64,000 nucleotides of DNA from Ignelater luminosus (lineage: Eukaryota; Arthropoda; Insecta; Coleoptera; Elateridae): contig VTPC01000417.1 in assembly GCA_011009095.1 (NCBI GenBank), forward strand, positions 98,707-162,706, read 5' to 3'. Every line of letters begins with the position of its first letter. The first letter of the stretch is position 1. Under the pieces are notes generated by a model. It did no database searches. It saw nothing but the letters and a program-made list of their open reading frames with translations, and had not been told where the DNA came from. Made by a program: the position numbers and the translations under genes. Positions 50,660-64,000 of the stretch are shown in pieces.

Positions 50660-51278
50660 TATGGTAGATTGAGTTGAGAAGACGAGTATCGTTGTGGACG
50701 CCCACATGAGGTGAAAATTCAACAAATGATCGGAAACACCAACAAAGTTGTTTTGGGCTGAAAGTTAAAAACATTTCAACTGAACACGTGCACTACATCT
50801 TATACAAATATCTAAATATGGGTGCGATGGATAAAACATTTGTTCACATTGAGCCAAAAACGCTTTAGAATAGATGTTGCATCGGAAGTTGAAGAGTCTC
50901 AAGCGTAACCCGAACAAGACCTTGCTCTGATTCATAATGTAACAGATGCTGAAACATGAATTCATCTAATTGCACCTAGACTAAAGAGCAGTCGAAAGCA
51001 AAGAAAACAAAATCTGCATTATCTGCTAGGATGATTTCCATTGATTATCTTGCAAAAAGAAAAATAATCACTAATGAGTATTCTTACGAGTTACTTAATT
51101 TCTGAGCAATGAAATCAGAAAAGAATTGGCAAAGACGAAAGTGATAACACCATGACAATGCATTAGTTCGCCCATCAGCAGTTACATGTCAATCACTATT
51201 TTAAAGACCTTGACAAATCGTTTTATAAAAATGTAGTTGGACTGTGCCGAGATAACAGGAGATTATGTTGAAAGATAA
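50660..51278 (+). pseudogene. Decayed DD34D-type mariner transposase
   Basis: A plus-strand relic with frameshifts and stops in which most blocks of a mariner transposase can be followed in order. They are EDEYRCGRPHEVKIQQMIG (50,678 on), ISTEHVHYILYKYLNMG, QKRFRID, DAETxIHLIAPRLKSS near 50,945 (the usual DETW with its Trp now a stop), DYLAKRKIITNEYSYELLN, a DNA trace of the QDNAP region, YFKDLDKSFYKN, and ITGDYVER plus TAA at 51,276-51,278. The family normally ends GDYVEK, so the 3' end is exact. The terminal repeats were not found. It is much older than the DD41D copy. Confidence 0.82.
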
Positions 51279-54200
51279 ACATAACTCAATCTAAATATCC
51301 GTTGTTTTCTTTTTTCTCTACTCTAACAATTCTCCTATCATTGGCAGTACAGAACGCAGCATTAGTTCGTGCAGTTAACGCTGGTGGTCAGTTAAGAGTT
51401 AACGACTTTGTGATTCAAATAACTTTCGGGTTAACTAAATTGACATTTTTATTATTTTGTAATTTAAAAATCCGTTAAAGTGAACAAGTCGATCCGTTAA
51501 CTTTCAGCTGATAACCAGTGTACTTTTTCATGCAACTGCGATGTTTAATAGGTCTTGAAAAAGACCAAGTGCTGAAATAAAGCAAACAGAAAACAAAGCC
51601 GTTAGGATTTATTAGCTTATTGGCAAGTTATGGTTTCTACATAAATACACACCTAGATATCACTAGAATTCGTATGGTCGTTGGGATAAGCAATAAGCAA
51701 CTTTGACGCACATCTTTTGTTGCATGGGATCTAGATTTCAACGAGTTAGAGAAGCTTTGGCAAGGCTGTGCCTTTTACATCAAGCGCGCATAGACTTTTA
51801 CAGATCAGCTAATGAAAAATGCAAAAACTTCCTAAACAGCAACTGATAAACACCAAGATGTGTTAATTTAAGAAATTATGAAGAAAAGAAAATTCCACCA
51901 GATGATCAAGATAAAATAATGTAATTACATAAGGAAAGAAGAGTGGTTGCTATCAAACTTCAGAATTCTCTAGTGATCTTTGACACTTTGCGGCATATAA
52001 TTTTATGGTTAGAAATTGCACAGAAGCTAAAGAATAGAATAGAATAAATTGGATTTTGAGATAGAAATACTCTTTTTTGGAAAAAAATTATTAAAAAGCA
52101 TTCAGTGGCATTAAAATCAAGTAGGCTTTAGATTTTAAAAGATTTCTCTTGTAGTTAATTTTCGTAGTGAAAAAAAGGAAAGAAAGCAACCTTTTCTAAT
52201 TTAATCAACTTATGATTTGAACACTCACGGTGAGTCTAGAATATTGAACACACTGTAGGTACACATGTATATACCCATCCTGTAATTAGCCATTGTTTTA
52301 TTTCTGTAGAAAGCACATTTATGTTTTGTCAATTAAGAATAAGTTTTTACCTTGTATTATAATTTTCATTTTCAATAACAACAAGGTTTGTGATATAAAA
52401 AGCTGTAGTCTATAATACAATGTGTCCTCCATTTGACCTTCTCAATGTGTCACATCAAATATTTCAATGCAAATAAAAACAATAAACTTTTTTGCTACTT
52501 TTATAACTTTATTGCATTACAATAATTAGAAGCTAATTAATATTATGAAAAAGTAAATATCTTAATTGGTTTTTAATTTATGACCATAATAATATTGTTG
52601 ACAAGTTTAAATTTAAAAACATCATAGTTTTTTCTTAATTAAATATTTTAAAAGTCTTTTAAATGCAACCCATCGCAAAGACATTTATCTGCTATCCATT
52701 AATTTACAGGACAATTGTCTGAATCAATTAGAAGCATTTACAATTACAGAGTTTAATCTCGAACAAATAAGGTAATACAACCTGCAGTTCTCTGAAAGAA
52801 TTTTTCTAGCACACTACTTACTTAGCAAAACGAGTCTCGGTTAATTAGTAAAGCGCCAGATACTGGACTCTGAACTCACAAAAGACATCATGCAGGCATA
52901 AAACGTCCTTATCTATTGCTCACGAATAGGCGGCTCGAACTTATTGGAGGCGCGATGTCTGCACTGATATTGACTCAAGTGAATTTACCTCTTCAATTTT
53001 TTACTTAGAAAACAATAAAAATGATATTTTTATCAAACTTCCGTTCTTCGGGGTTTAACGTGTCATTTTTGCAATTTCATATCACTTTAAAGTTAAACTG
53101 ATCTTTTCATTTCGGCTTCAGGAAGAAAGTGAAACGCAAGCAAAGTCGGCAATGCGTAACGTTCGTTCAGCATTTAAACATTTTTCTAATTCCAAACGGT
53201 CGAGTGGGCAATTTGTTTTACGTGAGTTTTTTTTTCCTTGACTTGAAATCACGAAGACAACGATATTTATGCGTCGCGCGAGACCGTGAGAGTTGGAAGA
53301 GACTCTTAAGCATTTGCAGATGGAAGAACAACATAGTATGGGTACGGACGCTCGTTTTCTTTTGCCCCCTTGTGCATTGTCTCACCTGTCTTCTGAAAAT
53401 CAGCTGCTTAGTCGGTTGCTCATTTGAATATTTAAACTCCCCCGCGTTGCTTCCGGGGTCACACCTGTTCCTTTACACCTTACCAACATACAAATAGAAA
53501 TCGAACAAATAAAAATCCATTTACTTTAATTTATACAATTAGAGGTGTTAATTCGATAGTTGTTTATCTTCAAAACTTTCAGAATTCCTGCTTTTCAATC
53601 AAGTTTTCTATTCATTTATATGCTTAATGCATTATCATATTATCATTTTAAATAATAATTACACAAACGCTTCGTTTAAGTTCATTAATATGTTGGCAGA
53701 AATTCGGTAAGCGGTCAATTTAAACCTGTCAGTCTTCTAACGATCGTAAATTCACCAGTTTAACTATAATTATAGTGGACGAAACGGTTGGTTTATTTAG
53801 GTGATTATATTTATTAAAATTAAAACTACCAACAAATCATTCACTTAAATCTAATTGGCTTTTCGTCTTGGCATTCATTTTGATGTGTTTTATTAAAGCT
53901 TAAAAATAAAAATTTTAAACAAACAGGAGGCTGTGAGAGACAGATTAGATCTTAACAGTTTTAGTATTCTGATTTCCGCTGAAAATCATGGCAAATAAAA
54001 AAATTATTGCTATTTAATCTGTATTAACAACTTAAGAAGCAAATAATAAGGTTGATTAACATTAATAAAAAGCAATATTAAAGGCCCAAATTATGATAGA
54101 AATCTATATATTTTATATATCTATTTTGCTCGGAATAAAAAACGAGGTTATACATAGATTACCTTAAATACGTTCCCATTACAGTTTTTTATATATTCTT

Positions 54201-54342
54201 GGCATCCTTTATCAAAAGTGCCGGCATGATAAAGCGAAAAAGTGACTACTTCAAGTGCTACTTTTGACCATGACATTTTACAGCCATTCTCAGCTTCCAA
54301 ATCTCGATGTAAATTGAAGAATCATCAATAGTCTACTGACAT
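51279..54342. other. Gene-free stretch
   Basis: No recognised gene. 52,440-52,760 is extremely AT-rich. A less AT-rich piece at about 52,850-53,480 includes an open frame on the plus strand without an ATG start and with no known domain. Confidence 0.5.
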
Positions 54343-54902
54343 GAGGATGACACAGTGAGTCCACCACCGATCTCGATGAGATTTTTGGTGGCGATTCTAC
54401 ACATCGAAAATAAGTCAACACGTGTTTCTCCGTTTGTCTAAATAGGCCCTTTGGGTCTCGCAAAAAAATATTATAGGTTAGAAAAAGGCTAAAATTGGCT
54501 TTCACAAAGCTGGCGTTGCTCCCAGCTCGAAGGATATTAGACCCGTGTATAAGAGTTTTTCAATATACGCCCCAAGAAGGCCAGAATAAAATTCACAACA
54601 TAAGTGAGCGTAAGCTTACCCCGTTACTGTATTGTGAATTTTCTGGCCTTCCTGGGGCGTATATCGAAAAACCCCTATACACGGGCCTAATATTTTTCGA
54701 TGTAGAAACACCCATAAAAGTTTCATTGAAATCGGTTAAGTTAAACCAGTTTCGTGAAAGCCAATTTTAGCCATTTTCCGACCTGTAATTTTTTTTACGG
54801 GGCCGCATTTTAGACGAACGGTAAAATACTGACTTATTTTCGATGTAGAATCGCCAGTAAAAGTTTCATCGAGATCGGCGAGGGACTCACTGTGTCATCC
54901 CC
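54343..54902. mobile_element. 560-bp palindromic fold-back (MITE-like) element
   Basis: The arms 54,343-54,614 and 54,615-54,902 are inverted copies meeting almost without a spacer at GTAAGCTTAC (54,610-54,619). The outer ends are GAGGATGACACAGTGAGT and, inverted, GGGGATGACACAGTGAGT. Shared blocks include GGCTAAAATTGGCTTTCAC and ATATACGCCCCA. The right arm contains two related segments with AAAAGTTTCATYGARATCGG, suggesting earlier internal duplication. There is no coding content. The target duplication is unclear, so the superfamily is unknown. Confidence 0.85.
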
Positions 54903-57900
54903 TTGTGAGTGTGAAATAACAGAATTGGTATCTAGGCAAAAAGGACTTCAAGAATGAAGTCGGCATCTCAAAATATTTGTCCTTATAATTATTCTCTATT
55001 GTAGTACTTATTGTTGTGACAATGAACGGGCTCTAGGCTGATCTGAAAATATTCTCTCTGGAAAAGTTTGGGAGAACTTGAAATTTTATATGCAGAGCTT
55101 TTCTATAAAAAGATTGCCTGAACGATAATAAGGTTTACCCGTTTTTAAATTTAGTAAAAGTTACTGCTGGTCCTGTTGAATCATCAGTAACAAAAGACTT
55201 AGCAGACTTAGTTTATCTAGAAGCTGTCAAAAGCCAACTAACATCATCAAAGAGGACATGAAAATTAAGTGTCAATCTTGATCATAATACTACTTGTTGA
55301 CGAACTAATACTGGTAATAAAAGGTTTAAGATTTTTCTAAAAATCTTCAATAACATTTTGCAGATTTAAAGCATTTCGGCTCTACTGCCTTTTCAAAATT
55401 CATATAAAGGGAATACACCTTTTGGACTCTTCGATAACAGTAAAGATTCATTACCATACAAGTTAATTGAATTTTATTTCAAACACATAAAATATCAGGC
55501 ATTTTCTCAATTTTTACATTTCATACAATACCTTTGAACAGACAGTTCTGTCAGGTAATACCTACACTCGCAGTAACGGCCCGTGGTGAAACAAATGTGA
55601 TAGTTGCAGCATTTGTAGGTATCATTACAAACATACGACAGCCGATTTCCATTCGAGTTGCAAACTACACGTGTTGGAAGGTTGTCTAGAGAAACTGCTT
55701 TGGAATATTTTTGCCTCGAGAAAGCTCACAAGATGGTACGAGCCATCAGTGTCAGTTGTGATCGCATGTACGCAACATAGCGTGAATTCACTCAACAGAG
55801 GCATATTCTGAGCTTTCCCAAAAATCAATAGTGCTCAGCGTATATAGCTATTCTGAAATACTTACTAAATTCTTCCAAATCCCACCAATGAAAAATTACT
55901 TCGTTCGTGGTCATGGTCTTCATCTTTGAAAATAAAAAATTTGATTTAATTAAGTAAACAAAACAATTACAGAAGAGACTTTTCAATTTTTTCTTAGAAC
56001 GCTTAGATAACCAGTATTGACATTTATTACCATGTAAATTAAAACCTGCAAGTTTTTTCCATTTTCTGACATTATTCTAACTTACAGTAAGTTCATTTAT
56101 TGTAAGTTTATTGGGATAGGTTTGGGCAGAAATTTCAAATCAAACTGTTAATCAACTGACCATAAATTTGATACTGCACTTTTTCTCAAACGTGATCGTG
56201 GTTTTTCTCTGGTTGCATGTTTGGAGATGATTCATCATAATTGCTATGGGCAACTAACCATTCACTCAGAAGGGTTTTGTCTATGGTAAATAATTTTGCA
56301 AGGACAGGATTCAATGTCACAAAACGCTTTTACATCACTGTACTGAAAGTAAGGTCACCAATTGTTTAAATGTTTAAAGATTAGATTAAATATCTGTATA
56401 ATGGATGCAGAAGAATCAAAACGAATTCTCAATAACAGATATCAAAAACGAGATTTGTTTTGATTCAATTCCTGCTTTTGAGCAATGTCTCTAGTTTTGC
56501 AGATAAGATAATAAAACTTCTGACAGTCGCACAATGGATGGACAGATGCAAGTTAAGGTTTTGCCCAAATTTACTGTTCGCACCACTAGCATTTGCTGAT
56601 TTGGATACTTCCAATACAGTTATCACGTACTAGCATTGTAGGTTGCTATTCCAATATTCATAACTAACCTGGCAATAAGCAAAATGTAGACAGTCACAAC
56701 TGCTTCAAGATAGTATGGATTTTGAAAACAGAGAAATCGATTTTATGTGTTACGATTATCTTGAGCATGTTTATCCCATATATTAAAGTCTTGGTTTCAA
56801 AGCTATATTGAGTAATTATACAAACCTCTTTTGAAAATTAATTGAAGGCAAACAATTTAAAAAGACTTTTTGAAATGTTTGCCGTTTTCTTTGGTGTATA
56901 TCCACATCCCTAGGAAAAACACTCTGAAACCATGGTTTATTAAAAACTTAATATCTGAAGTTAAATTTCATCCGAATTAGTATGAAAGTCAAAAACTTAT
57001 CTTCCGATATTTCTTTTATATTTAGACTTTGCTCAAGTTTTGCAATAGCACGCATCATCCATACGTCTTTAGTTCTAGTTCTTTTGTGGTAGTTATATCG
57101 TGTGAGTATGCCTTATTGTTTCTCAGTTCTATCGGTTTTCATTTTATCATAAAACGATTCCTTTATGTACTGAAAATTAATTAGAAGAAATCAACATTTT
57201 GTCTAATTCTAATTTGATTTAAATTTTTTGAAAGTTCTCTTTCTGAAAAATTCTCAAATACGCTACCGACTTTATAGTAAATTGGAAAGGATCATTGAAC
57301 CAAATAAAAAAGACCGATTTTGAATTTTCCGCCTAAGATACTCAGTGGTTACGCCCCTGCTCGAGTTATAACAATCAGCTACTGCACTCCCTTTTGTTTT
57401 CTTTTGTACTTGATGGAGTATTAACTATTTAAATAACAATACTTCTACGTATTGTATAAAAAAAATAAAAGATCATTAGTTTATCGATCATCTTTTCAAA
57501 AGGGCAAGCCACTTAATTGTCATTAAATATCAATTTGGAAGATCAGTTAGTATACATTACAGTATGCATTTCTCGACATACAACCCAACCCACAATCACC
57601 CGTAATTACTGACATTTGAAAAGCAAACAAAAGTACACATAACCGTAAACTTTTCTTAGTCAATAAAACTTGGAAGTTGCAGTATCTTTCTTTATGATAT
57701 CTAAATAATAGTATTGTTGAACCCAAGCATTCGAAGTTTTCTCCTATAAAACTATACTTCGTGACAGTCTGATCTTGTGAAGCGCATGTGAACTGATCAA
57801 ACCGGCGTAATGGGTTCGGGTCGTGCCTCCACCTTCATATGTCTTCCAGATTACATCATATGTGCAAGCACCTGTCACGTGACGTAATTTATGGTTTTCA

Positions 57901-60900
57901 TAATCGTACATTATAATACGTCGGAAGCTCGGGCACCTGCTCGTCTCTTTACCGAATCACCCACACGGTGATTCCCTAAAAACTTGATTAATTAAACACG
58001 CTCATGCCTAAAGGCAAAACGTGAAACTGATATGGTAATAACTAACTGACGAAACTAATTTTATCCATTGTGTGTGTGACTTGTATTTTCTCGCCTCGCG
58101 ATTATATACAATGTGTTCATACACAAATATCATTTATTTCTGTCGTCTTAATTAATAATGTGAACAAAAAGTATTACAGAATTTTCTTTAAAAAATCACA
58201 TCGATGGTGGGTTTGGAAGTTCTCAAACCATTTTGGGAGAATCGCTTATAGGTGAATGCTCGCGGATTTGCATACGTTTTTGTGATGATGGAAGGAACAA
58301 TGGCGGAGATCAAAATCAGACCGACAGCAGATGAGAAAAGACACAAACTCATGACAGAAGAAAGAAGAAACGTTTCAGATTTAAGCCAGATCCCAATGGT
58401 TTGTTTAAAATATATACTAATTGGACATACGTCTATCGTATGGCTGCACTATACAACTTTAGGTCTTCAGCTCATTTGATATCAAATTCTAATATAACAT
58501 TATTGACGTTGGATGTTTTCTGTGTGTACACAATTAGATATAAAAATATCAAGTTAATTACATGCTTCCAATCAAATTAAAAACGAATTAACAAAATTTT
58601 TTTATAATTTAATGCAAAGTTAAAATTTGAAATCGTGAAAGAATTACAACATGAAATTTCGTCAACCAATTAATTAAAACTAGAATATGTAAATAAATTA
58701 TGCATTAAATTACTGAGGTATTTTCGAACATTTATTTGTAGGTGTTACATCCTCCAATTTTTTTGCAAATTAAAATGCAAAAGCCAACAGCATCGAGTAT
58801 AAAACATTTTGCTAAAAATAGACATTTCGAGTTATTTAGATTTAAAAAAAAAGAAGAAGAGCATATCTTATGTATAAAACAAATGTTGTAATTTAATTAA
58901 GTAATATAGTCTCTTAAGCAGACCATAACAATGTTGAATTTTCACACCTTTCTACCCATCCCACATACGTAGAGTATTTGAATATTTCGTTAATTAGTGT
59001 AGTGTAAACAATACAAATTATTATCTAGGCGAGCACATGCACCATGTATCACGAGAATACAGAATATGCTGTCTCATGTTGAAATAAACTTATATAATAT
59101 ACGAGTTCATTCGGATTAGTATAATCTTGACATGTAAATTTTAACTGCGTGTGATATCGCTCGTTACTTCGCACCGGTGAACAGCGACACAAGTCATATA
59201 AACGTAAATTAATGACTGAAATTAAAACTTAGATTTGGATATTTTTAAATAATAATAAAGTAAAGGACACCACGCAATAGCTTTATTATTGTAGTTACTC
59301 ATTGTAATTACAAGAGTTTTGGAGAAAAGATCTCATACCAAGATAATCTGCAAACAGTAGAAGAATTTCACAACCTTGTATAACGTAATATAAACAAATG
59401 GATAAAACTTGTTTAATAATTAAAAATTAATGGGTTATTTTATGGGTTATGTTATAGTTCTAGATTATTTTATTTTCTGTCTGTCCTTACAGTAACTAGT
59501 TTTTTACATGCAGAAAAGAATTTCTCGCATGGCATTTAAGCGAGGAAAAGCAAAAGAAAATCCCGTTAGAGATAGAGGCGAGACCTTCAAATGATAAACT
59601 TGCAACAGTGACACTACTGATTCAGGGTATCTACTAATGAACCGGTACTAACATAGTCTCAAATCTTGAAAAAGAAACCTTCCAGTTTTTTAAATAATAG
59701 TGTGGTGTTGTGGTATGAATCAACCTACAAAACTGAATAACTGATGCTTAAATCCATGTATGATGGTAAACAAACCACACAGCAAAAATAAATGAATAAT
59801 AAATATTGTTCCGTAGAAAGCTTTCAAATTTCCATTTTTTTCCTTCGTCAATCTTGTTAGCAGTACAAACAAGGCAATTTTTGTTGAATAGGGACCAAAA
59901 TTCATAAACATTTGATTTTTGGCAGAGACATTCAGCTTGACTACCTGAAATTCCCAATTGGTAGCCACTGACCACTGTGGTGTCCAAAATGGATTAATCC
60001 AGCTAACTATGATTTATTGATAAAGTATTACTAAATTTCAAGTTACGTAATTATTCTTCTGTCTTGTTTGGCGTTTACATATTAATATATTCATGTTCAG
60101 ACCTACGTGTTTCTAATAACCCAAAACTTACTGTTTCGTTCTGTTATTTAGAAAACGAAGACTGTAGAAACAGCAAAGATTCTTTGTAAACTTGCACTAC
60201 ATTCTGTACAAAATTAGATTTAATGGTAAAATATTCACACGAGAACGTTACCATCAAATGCACTCTAAATCAGAAATAAGCAAGTAGCAAATAAGTGAAG
60301 CCCCCTGTCCTTTCAGTGCACCTCACCAAAAATTATTTTGACTAAAAATAGCGTTAACGTCCGTATCAAGCTTAAATTGACTATCTCTGCTCTAAATGAT
60401 TCATTTATCTATGGTAGATTATTTTACACATAATTGTAATGAAAACCATTTTTTAACTTAAGCAACAAGATGTATTATTGAGGAACTAATTTTGAACACC
60501 ATTTCTCTAATTTTGGGGACAAAACTCATGTCAGATCTTTAGTGTCTTTTAGTAAATTACTATGTTGAAAGACTAATCTAGAAGTCAACTTTGTCTAAAA
60601 TGATCTTAGTATAGTCTTAATACTTCAAGATCTACTTTCACTGATAGTTCTCTGCATAGTTTAAATTCTAAAACGAGCATTAAATTCCAGGTAGGTTTCT
60701 AGAAAAAGCCATTCAACTTCCAGAAATAATGACGACCTAAAAATCTGAAATCTATACAACTTGAAAATGAGGAGATCAGCTTGATGAGTTGTATATGAAT
60801 CACGTCCTCAACGTTTGCTTTTGGAGGAGCAGTTCAAGCTGGAATGGCTGCTACTACTTTTCTTCCGTTTCTTTAGTTAAAATTCCATACCAAACCAGAA

Positions 60901-63900
60901 TGAATACTGGAGAACTAATTTGCTATTAATAGTAGAAAAGATTCTAAAATGACGAAGAATCATTTTGGGCTTGGACATTGCTTCTTCACCCCAAGACTTT
61001 TGAAATTTCCATTCTTACCTTTATTTTCCTTGAAGATTCCATTAATCGCCAAAGAGACTTTACGACAGTTACTATTCAACAGAAATAGCAGGAAAAATGT
61101 GCTATAAGATAATGAAAGACGCATGTTCTGTATGTAGCCTTTTACATCCCTGACAGGATATGGCTATTGCATAGCTCGCTCTGGGTGAGTAGGTTTCTTG
61201 TTTTTGGGATTTCCGATCGAACTTTCTAAATTGTAGATCTTACAGCTCTAAATAGAACTCGTGGTCTTCACTCTTCCCACTAAACCAGTACAGTTAGCTC
61301 ATATTTCGAATTATATTTTGATTAAAGACTTTTCTGGCTGGTTGACCGTTGTCTTCGCCACTTCAGAATGTGCATTTAATATACTGCTATCAAAGTTGTT
61401 TAACTACTTGATTGTTACACAATGGTATATAAACTAAATAAAGCGTTACATTTAAAGAAATGCATTTTAGAAATACAATAGGCATGGATCTGACAGTAAG
61501 AGAAATACGTAGGACAAACAAACTGGAAAAAGAAGAAAAATTGATAAGCTTGAAAATGAGCACCCAATAGAAAAAGAAACGTCCTAGACTAGAAGGCCAA
61601 ACAAATTAAACGAGCAATGAGCAAAAGAAGTTGAGAAGAAGAACCTATACAGGGTTTCCGATAAAAGTATTTTGTAAATCAAAGTGCTGATTTAGGTATC
61701 TAAAGTAAACAAAAAAAATCTCAATAAATTTATGTCTAAAGTCCAAGACACAAGGTGACAAAAGTCCATTCAAATTTTTTTGCTTTTCCAATATCTCAAG
61801 AACAACGTACAACATTGAGATGAAATTATCTACGTGGTTGTTACTTTGAGCTGTCTACTATTTTACAGACTTTTGTTTTCATTATCTCTTTTTTTTATTT
61901 TAAAAAAAATATTAAGAAATGGAGTGTTAGTTTTGGGATCTGTACTCAATTTATCAGAGAAAGCTTCTCTTGTAGTTTTTTTCGTAAGATGCGTTGTTTT
62001 CGAGTAAAACTAAGTGGAATATTCAGATGGAGTCTTCTGCATGGTTATAACGAAACATCTATTGTTTGTATAGAACTTAAATGTTCCTGCCAACGGCGGG
62101 TATTTAAAGGAAAGGTCAACGTTGACGCCCCGTATCTAGAAAGTTGTGTGTTTTAGGACATAAGTCTGTAAACTTTTTTACTTATTTCATTTCCCTGAGT
62201 CAGTACTTTAATCTGCGGAACACCTTTACCGAACATATTGTATATGATATTCATAAAATAGAAGACAAGAAAGGTTAGATATTTAACTGTATACTTACTT
62301 TCTAAACTGTAGGAAGATTAACAAGTTTATTTAGTGGATTTAGATCAAATTCTGGAAATGGTTTAAAGAAAATGGATGGAAATTCTGCAATACATGTTCA
62401 GCCAATAAGTCGCAGTTTCATTCTGCTACTTCGTTTTTTTTCAGAATATAGATGTATGTTACATAAACACCTTGATATAATTTAGAAAGACAGCAATAAC
62501 ATTAAATACTATAGAAAAAGAAAAAAAGTAGATAAGAACGAATCACGAATTTATATGGGAAATTCGAATCAAGAAGCCAACAGTTTGAAGATTGGGGCAC
62601 ATAGAATGATGGTCGATGGATAATGTGCTAGATAAGATAAGAAAAGCAAAGATCAAGAAATAGAAAAACCCAAAACACCCAATTTGGCTTATTGTCTAGA
62701 TCACCATACCTTGACACTCATAGAAGAGCAAAATTTACAAACTTACTAATTTTGCTTTAATCTCTCTACTAAAAGTTAATTATTGTAAACAAGCAAGACG
62801 TGCGAAATATATAAATTTTGAGTGGCCGTGACGAGAATTGTCTTACTTGTACCTTCCCAAATGTATCGAGTCGAATATACCTAATTTAATAATAATTACA
62901 AAGAGAAAACAACGTCATGTTAAGTCAAGTCAGATGTTAGGTTAAGTATTTTAAATCAAGTTAGCTTGGAGCAAATGAAATTCTGTTGTGGTGAGTTCAC
63001 AGAATTAATTGTACTAAATCATGCAAAAATAAAGATCAAGCATCCTTCAAATCACAAATCGATACGATACAATCCTTTACTTTCATAAATCGGAGGCCAA
63101 TATTTTGAAATTACTGTTGATACTTATCAGAGAAGTGTAAACCGTGACTAATTAACATTCTACAAAATTAGCAAACATTTAAAGGCTATAAGCTTCTTTT
63201 GGAAAAGACTAATTGGTGGGTGATTCGGAGATCATTTTAAAATATTGTGAAAGTAGCTTGCCATATATTCTTTTGTATGGATTTTCATTACTACTGACAT
63301 AATTATACACATAATTTAAAAGCAATAAACCGTGAAAGCATTTCAATTTCTGATCAAATTGTTCCTGCCTTGTTTTTTTTGCTCTGTTATCATTTTAATG
63401 TCTCTAGAAACTGTTTTAAATATGTATCTATAAAATTCTAATTCAGTAATAAAAAGGTAGTTTATTAATTTTTATTCCTTTCTTCCAGATACAAAGAAAA
63501 AAATACATTCGTTAAGGTTTGCCTTGATAAAAAAAGTTAGAAAAAATTTGAATTATGTTGAAAGTGAGACAGTACATCTGAACCAATATATTAAATACTG
63601 TCTTGAATAAATTAACCATGAATAAACATTTTGATCACATGTGCGTTTCAATTTATGCATAAGGGAAATAAAATTGCTAAACTATGCGCCATTTACATTT
63701 TATATAAATAACAATTTCGCTTCGTGAATCGTGCATAGAATTCTGAGTTCGAACATAATATGAAAGGCGATTTGATCACTGCCATCTTTATCTAATAAAA
63801 GTACAGACTGTTTATGATCAAGTTTAAGCATAATTTCAACATTCTTGTTATTATAGCTGCGGAGACAAGAGGGAGTGCGGTAGACTAGTTTTTGACATTT

Positions 63901-64000
63901 TTTGTTGTTCTAAACACACGCAAGCTTTTCCAATAATTATAAGATATAACTGCATTTCTTTTTTAATTACCACAACATACTTAACTACTGATATTTTAAA
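54903..64000. other. Gene-free right end of the window
   Basis: About 9 kb without a convincing host gene. It contains a regulatory-looking island at 57,770-58,090, a plus-strand open frame at 58,285-58,479 of uncertain status, a possible Tc1/mariner core relic near 60,800-61,020, and a TACAGGGTTTCC sequence at 61,648 resembling a transposon terminus. The rest is AT-rich. Confidence 0.5.
60800..61020 (+). pseudogene. Possible Tc1/mariner-type catalytic core relic
   Basis: One frame gives FAFGGAVQAGMAATTFLPF, then LKFHTKPE and ILEN with stops between. This fits the order of the VMVWGGVS...PxFxPxGLKxN...YIxxLEN segment of Tc1/mariner-like transposases. The QQD motif is not visible downstream. 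The match is by eye and weak. Confidence 0.3.

Noticed and set aside
53129..53497. Plus-strand frame with KRKQSRQ, reminiscent of the MSRRKQ start of SALL proteins, and a GTGAGT donor after about 30 codons
   Set aside because: It is on the wrong strand for spalt, has no ATG at the start, and the similarity is only a few basic residues.
1..64000. CRISPR arrays, bacterial operons, rRNA and tRNA genes
   Set aside because: None seen. The sequence is clearly eukaryotic, and no cloverleaf with A and B boxes was recognised by eye; a tRNA scan was not possible.

Overview
This window is AT-rich eukaryotic DNA, most likely from an insect. The evidence is intron-split genes with GT/AG sites, an arthropod-type spalt zinc-finger gene, a ninaA-like cyclophilin, and relics of mariner, pogo and piggyBac transposons. 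The order cannot be fixed from the sequence.

Layout. (1) 1-2547, minus strand: the first two coding exons of a secreted, ninaA-like cyclophilin. Its remaining exons lie off the left edge, and its second intron holds a dead pogo/Tigger-type transposase. (2) 4112-10887, minus strand: the main gene, an orthologue of Drosophila spalt major/spalt-related and vertebrate SALL. Seven coding exons join in frame into about 1,419 residues with a C2HC finger and the canonical paired C2H2 fingers. A phase-1 splice acceptor near the first Met suggests that a small first coding exon lies further upstream and was not found. (3) 10.9-64 kb: about 53 kb without a recognisable host gene, either a giant first intron or the upstream regulatory territory of spalt. 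It contains a 1.3-kb DD41D mariner with perfect terminal repeats and a broken transposase (15492-16783), an internally deleted piggyBac (about 36.5-37.5 kb), a palindromic fold-back built from transposase 3' ends (49.1-49.8 kb), a decayed DD34D mariner (50.66-51.28 kb), a 560-bp spacer-less palindrome (54.34-54.90 kb) and a 292-bp-period tandem duplication (25.1-25.7 kb). Several islands look less AT-rich than their surroundings and are enhancer candidates.

How it fits together. A developmental transcription factor sits next to a long gene-poor domain, as expected for a locus with extended cis-regulation. The transposons are passengers, mostly old. The exception is the DD41D mariner, whose 31-bp repeats are still identical. 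I did not find a new multi-gene system. The points most worth follow-up are the two fold-back elements, the missing spalt exon 1, the splice donor over the spalt stop codon, and the candidate regulatory islands.
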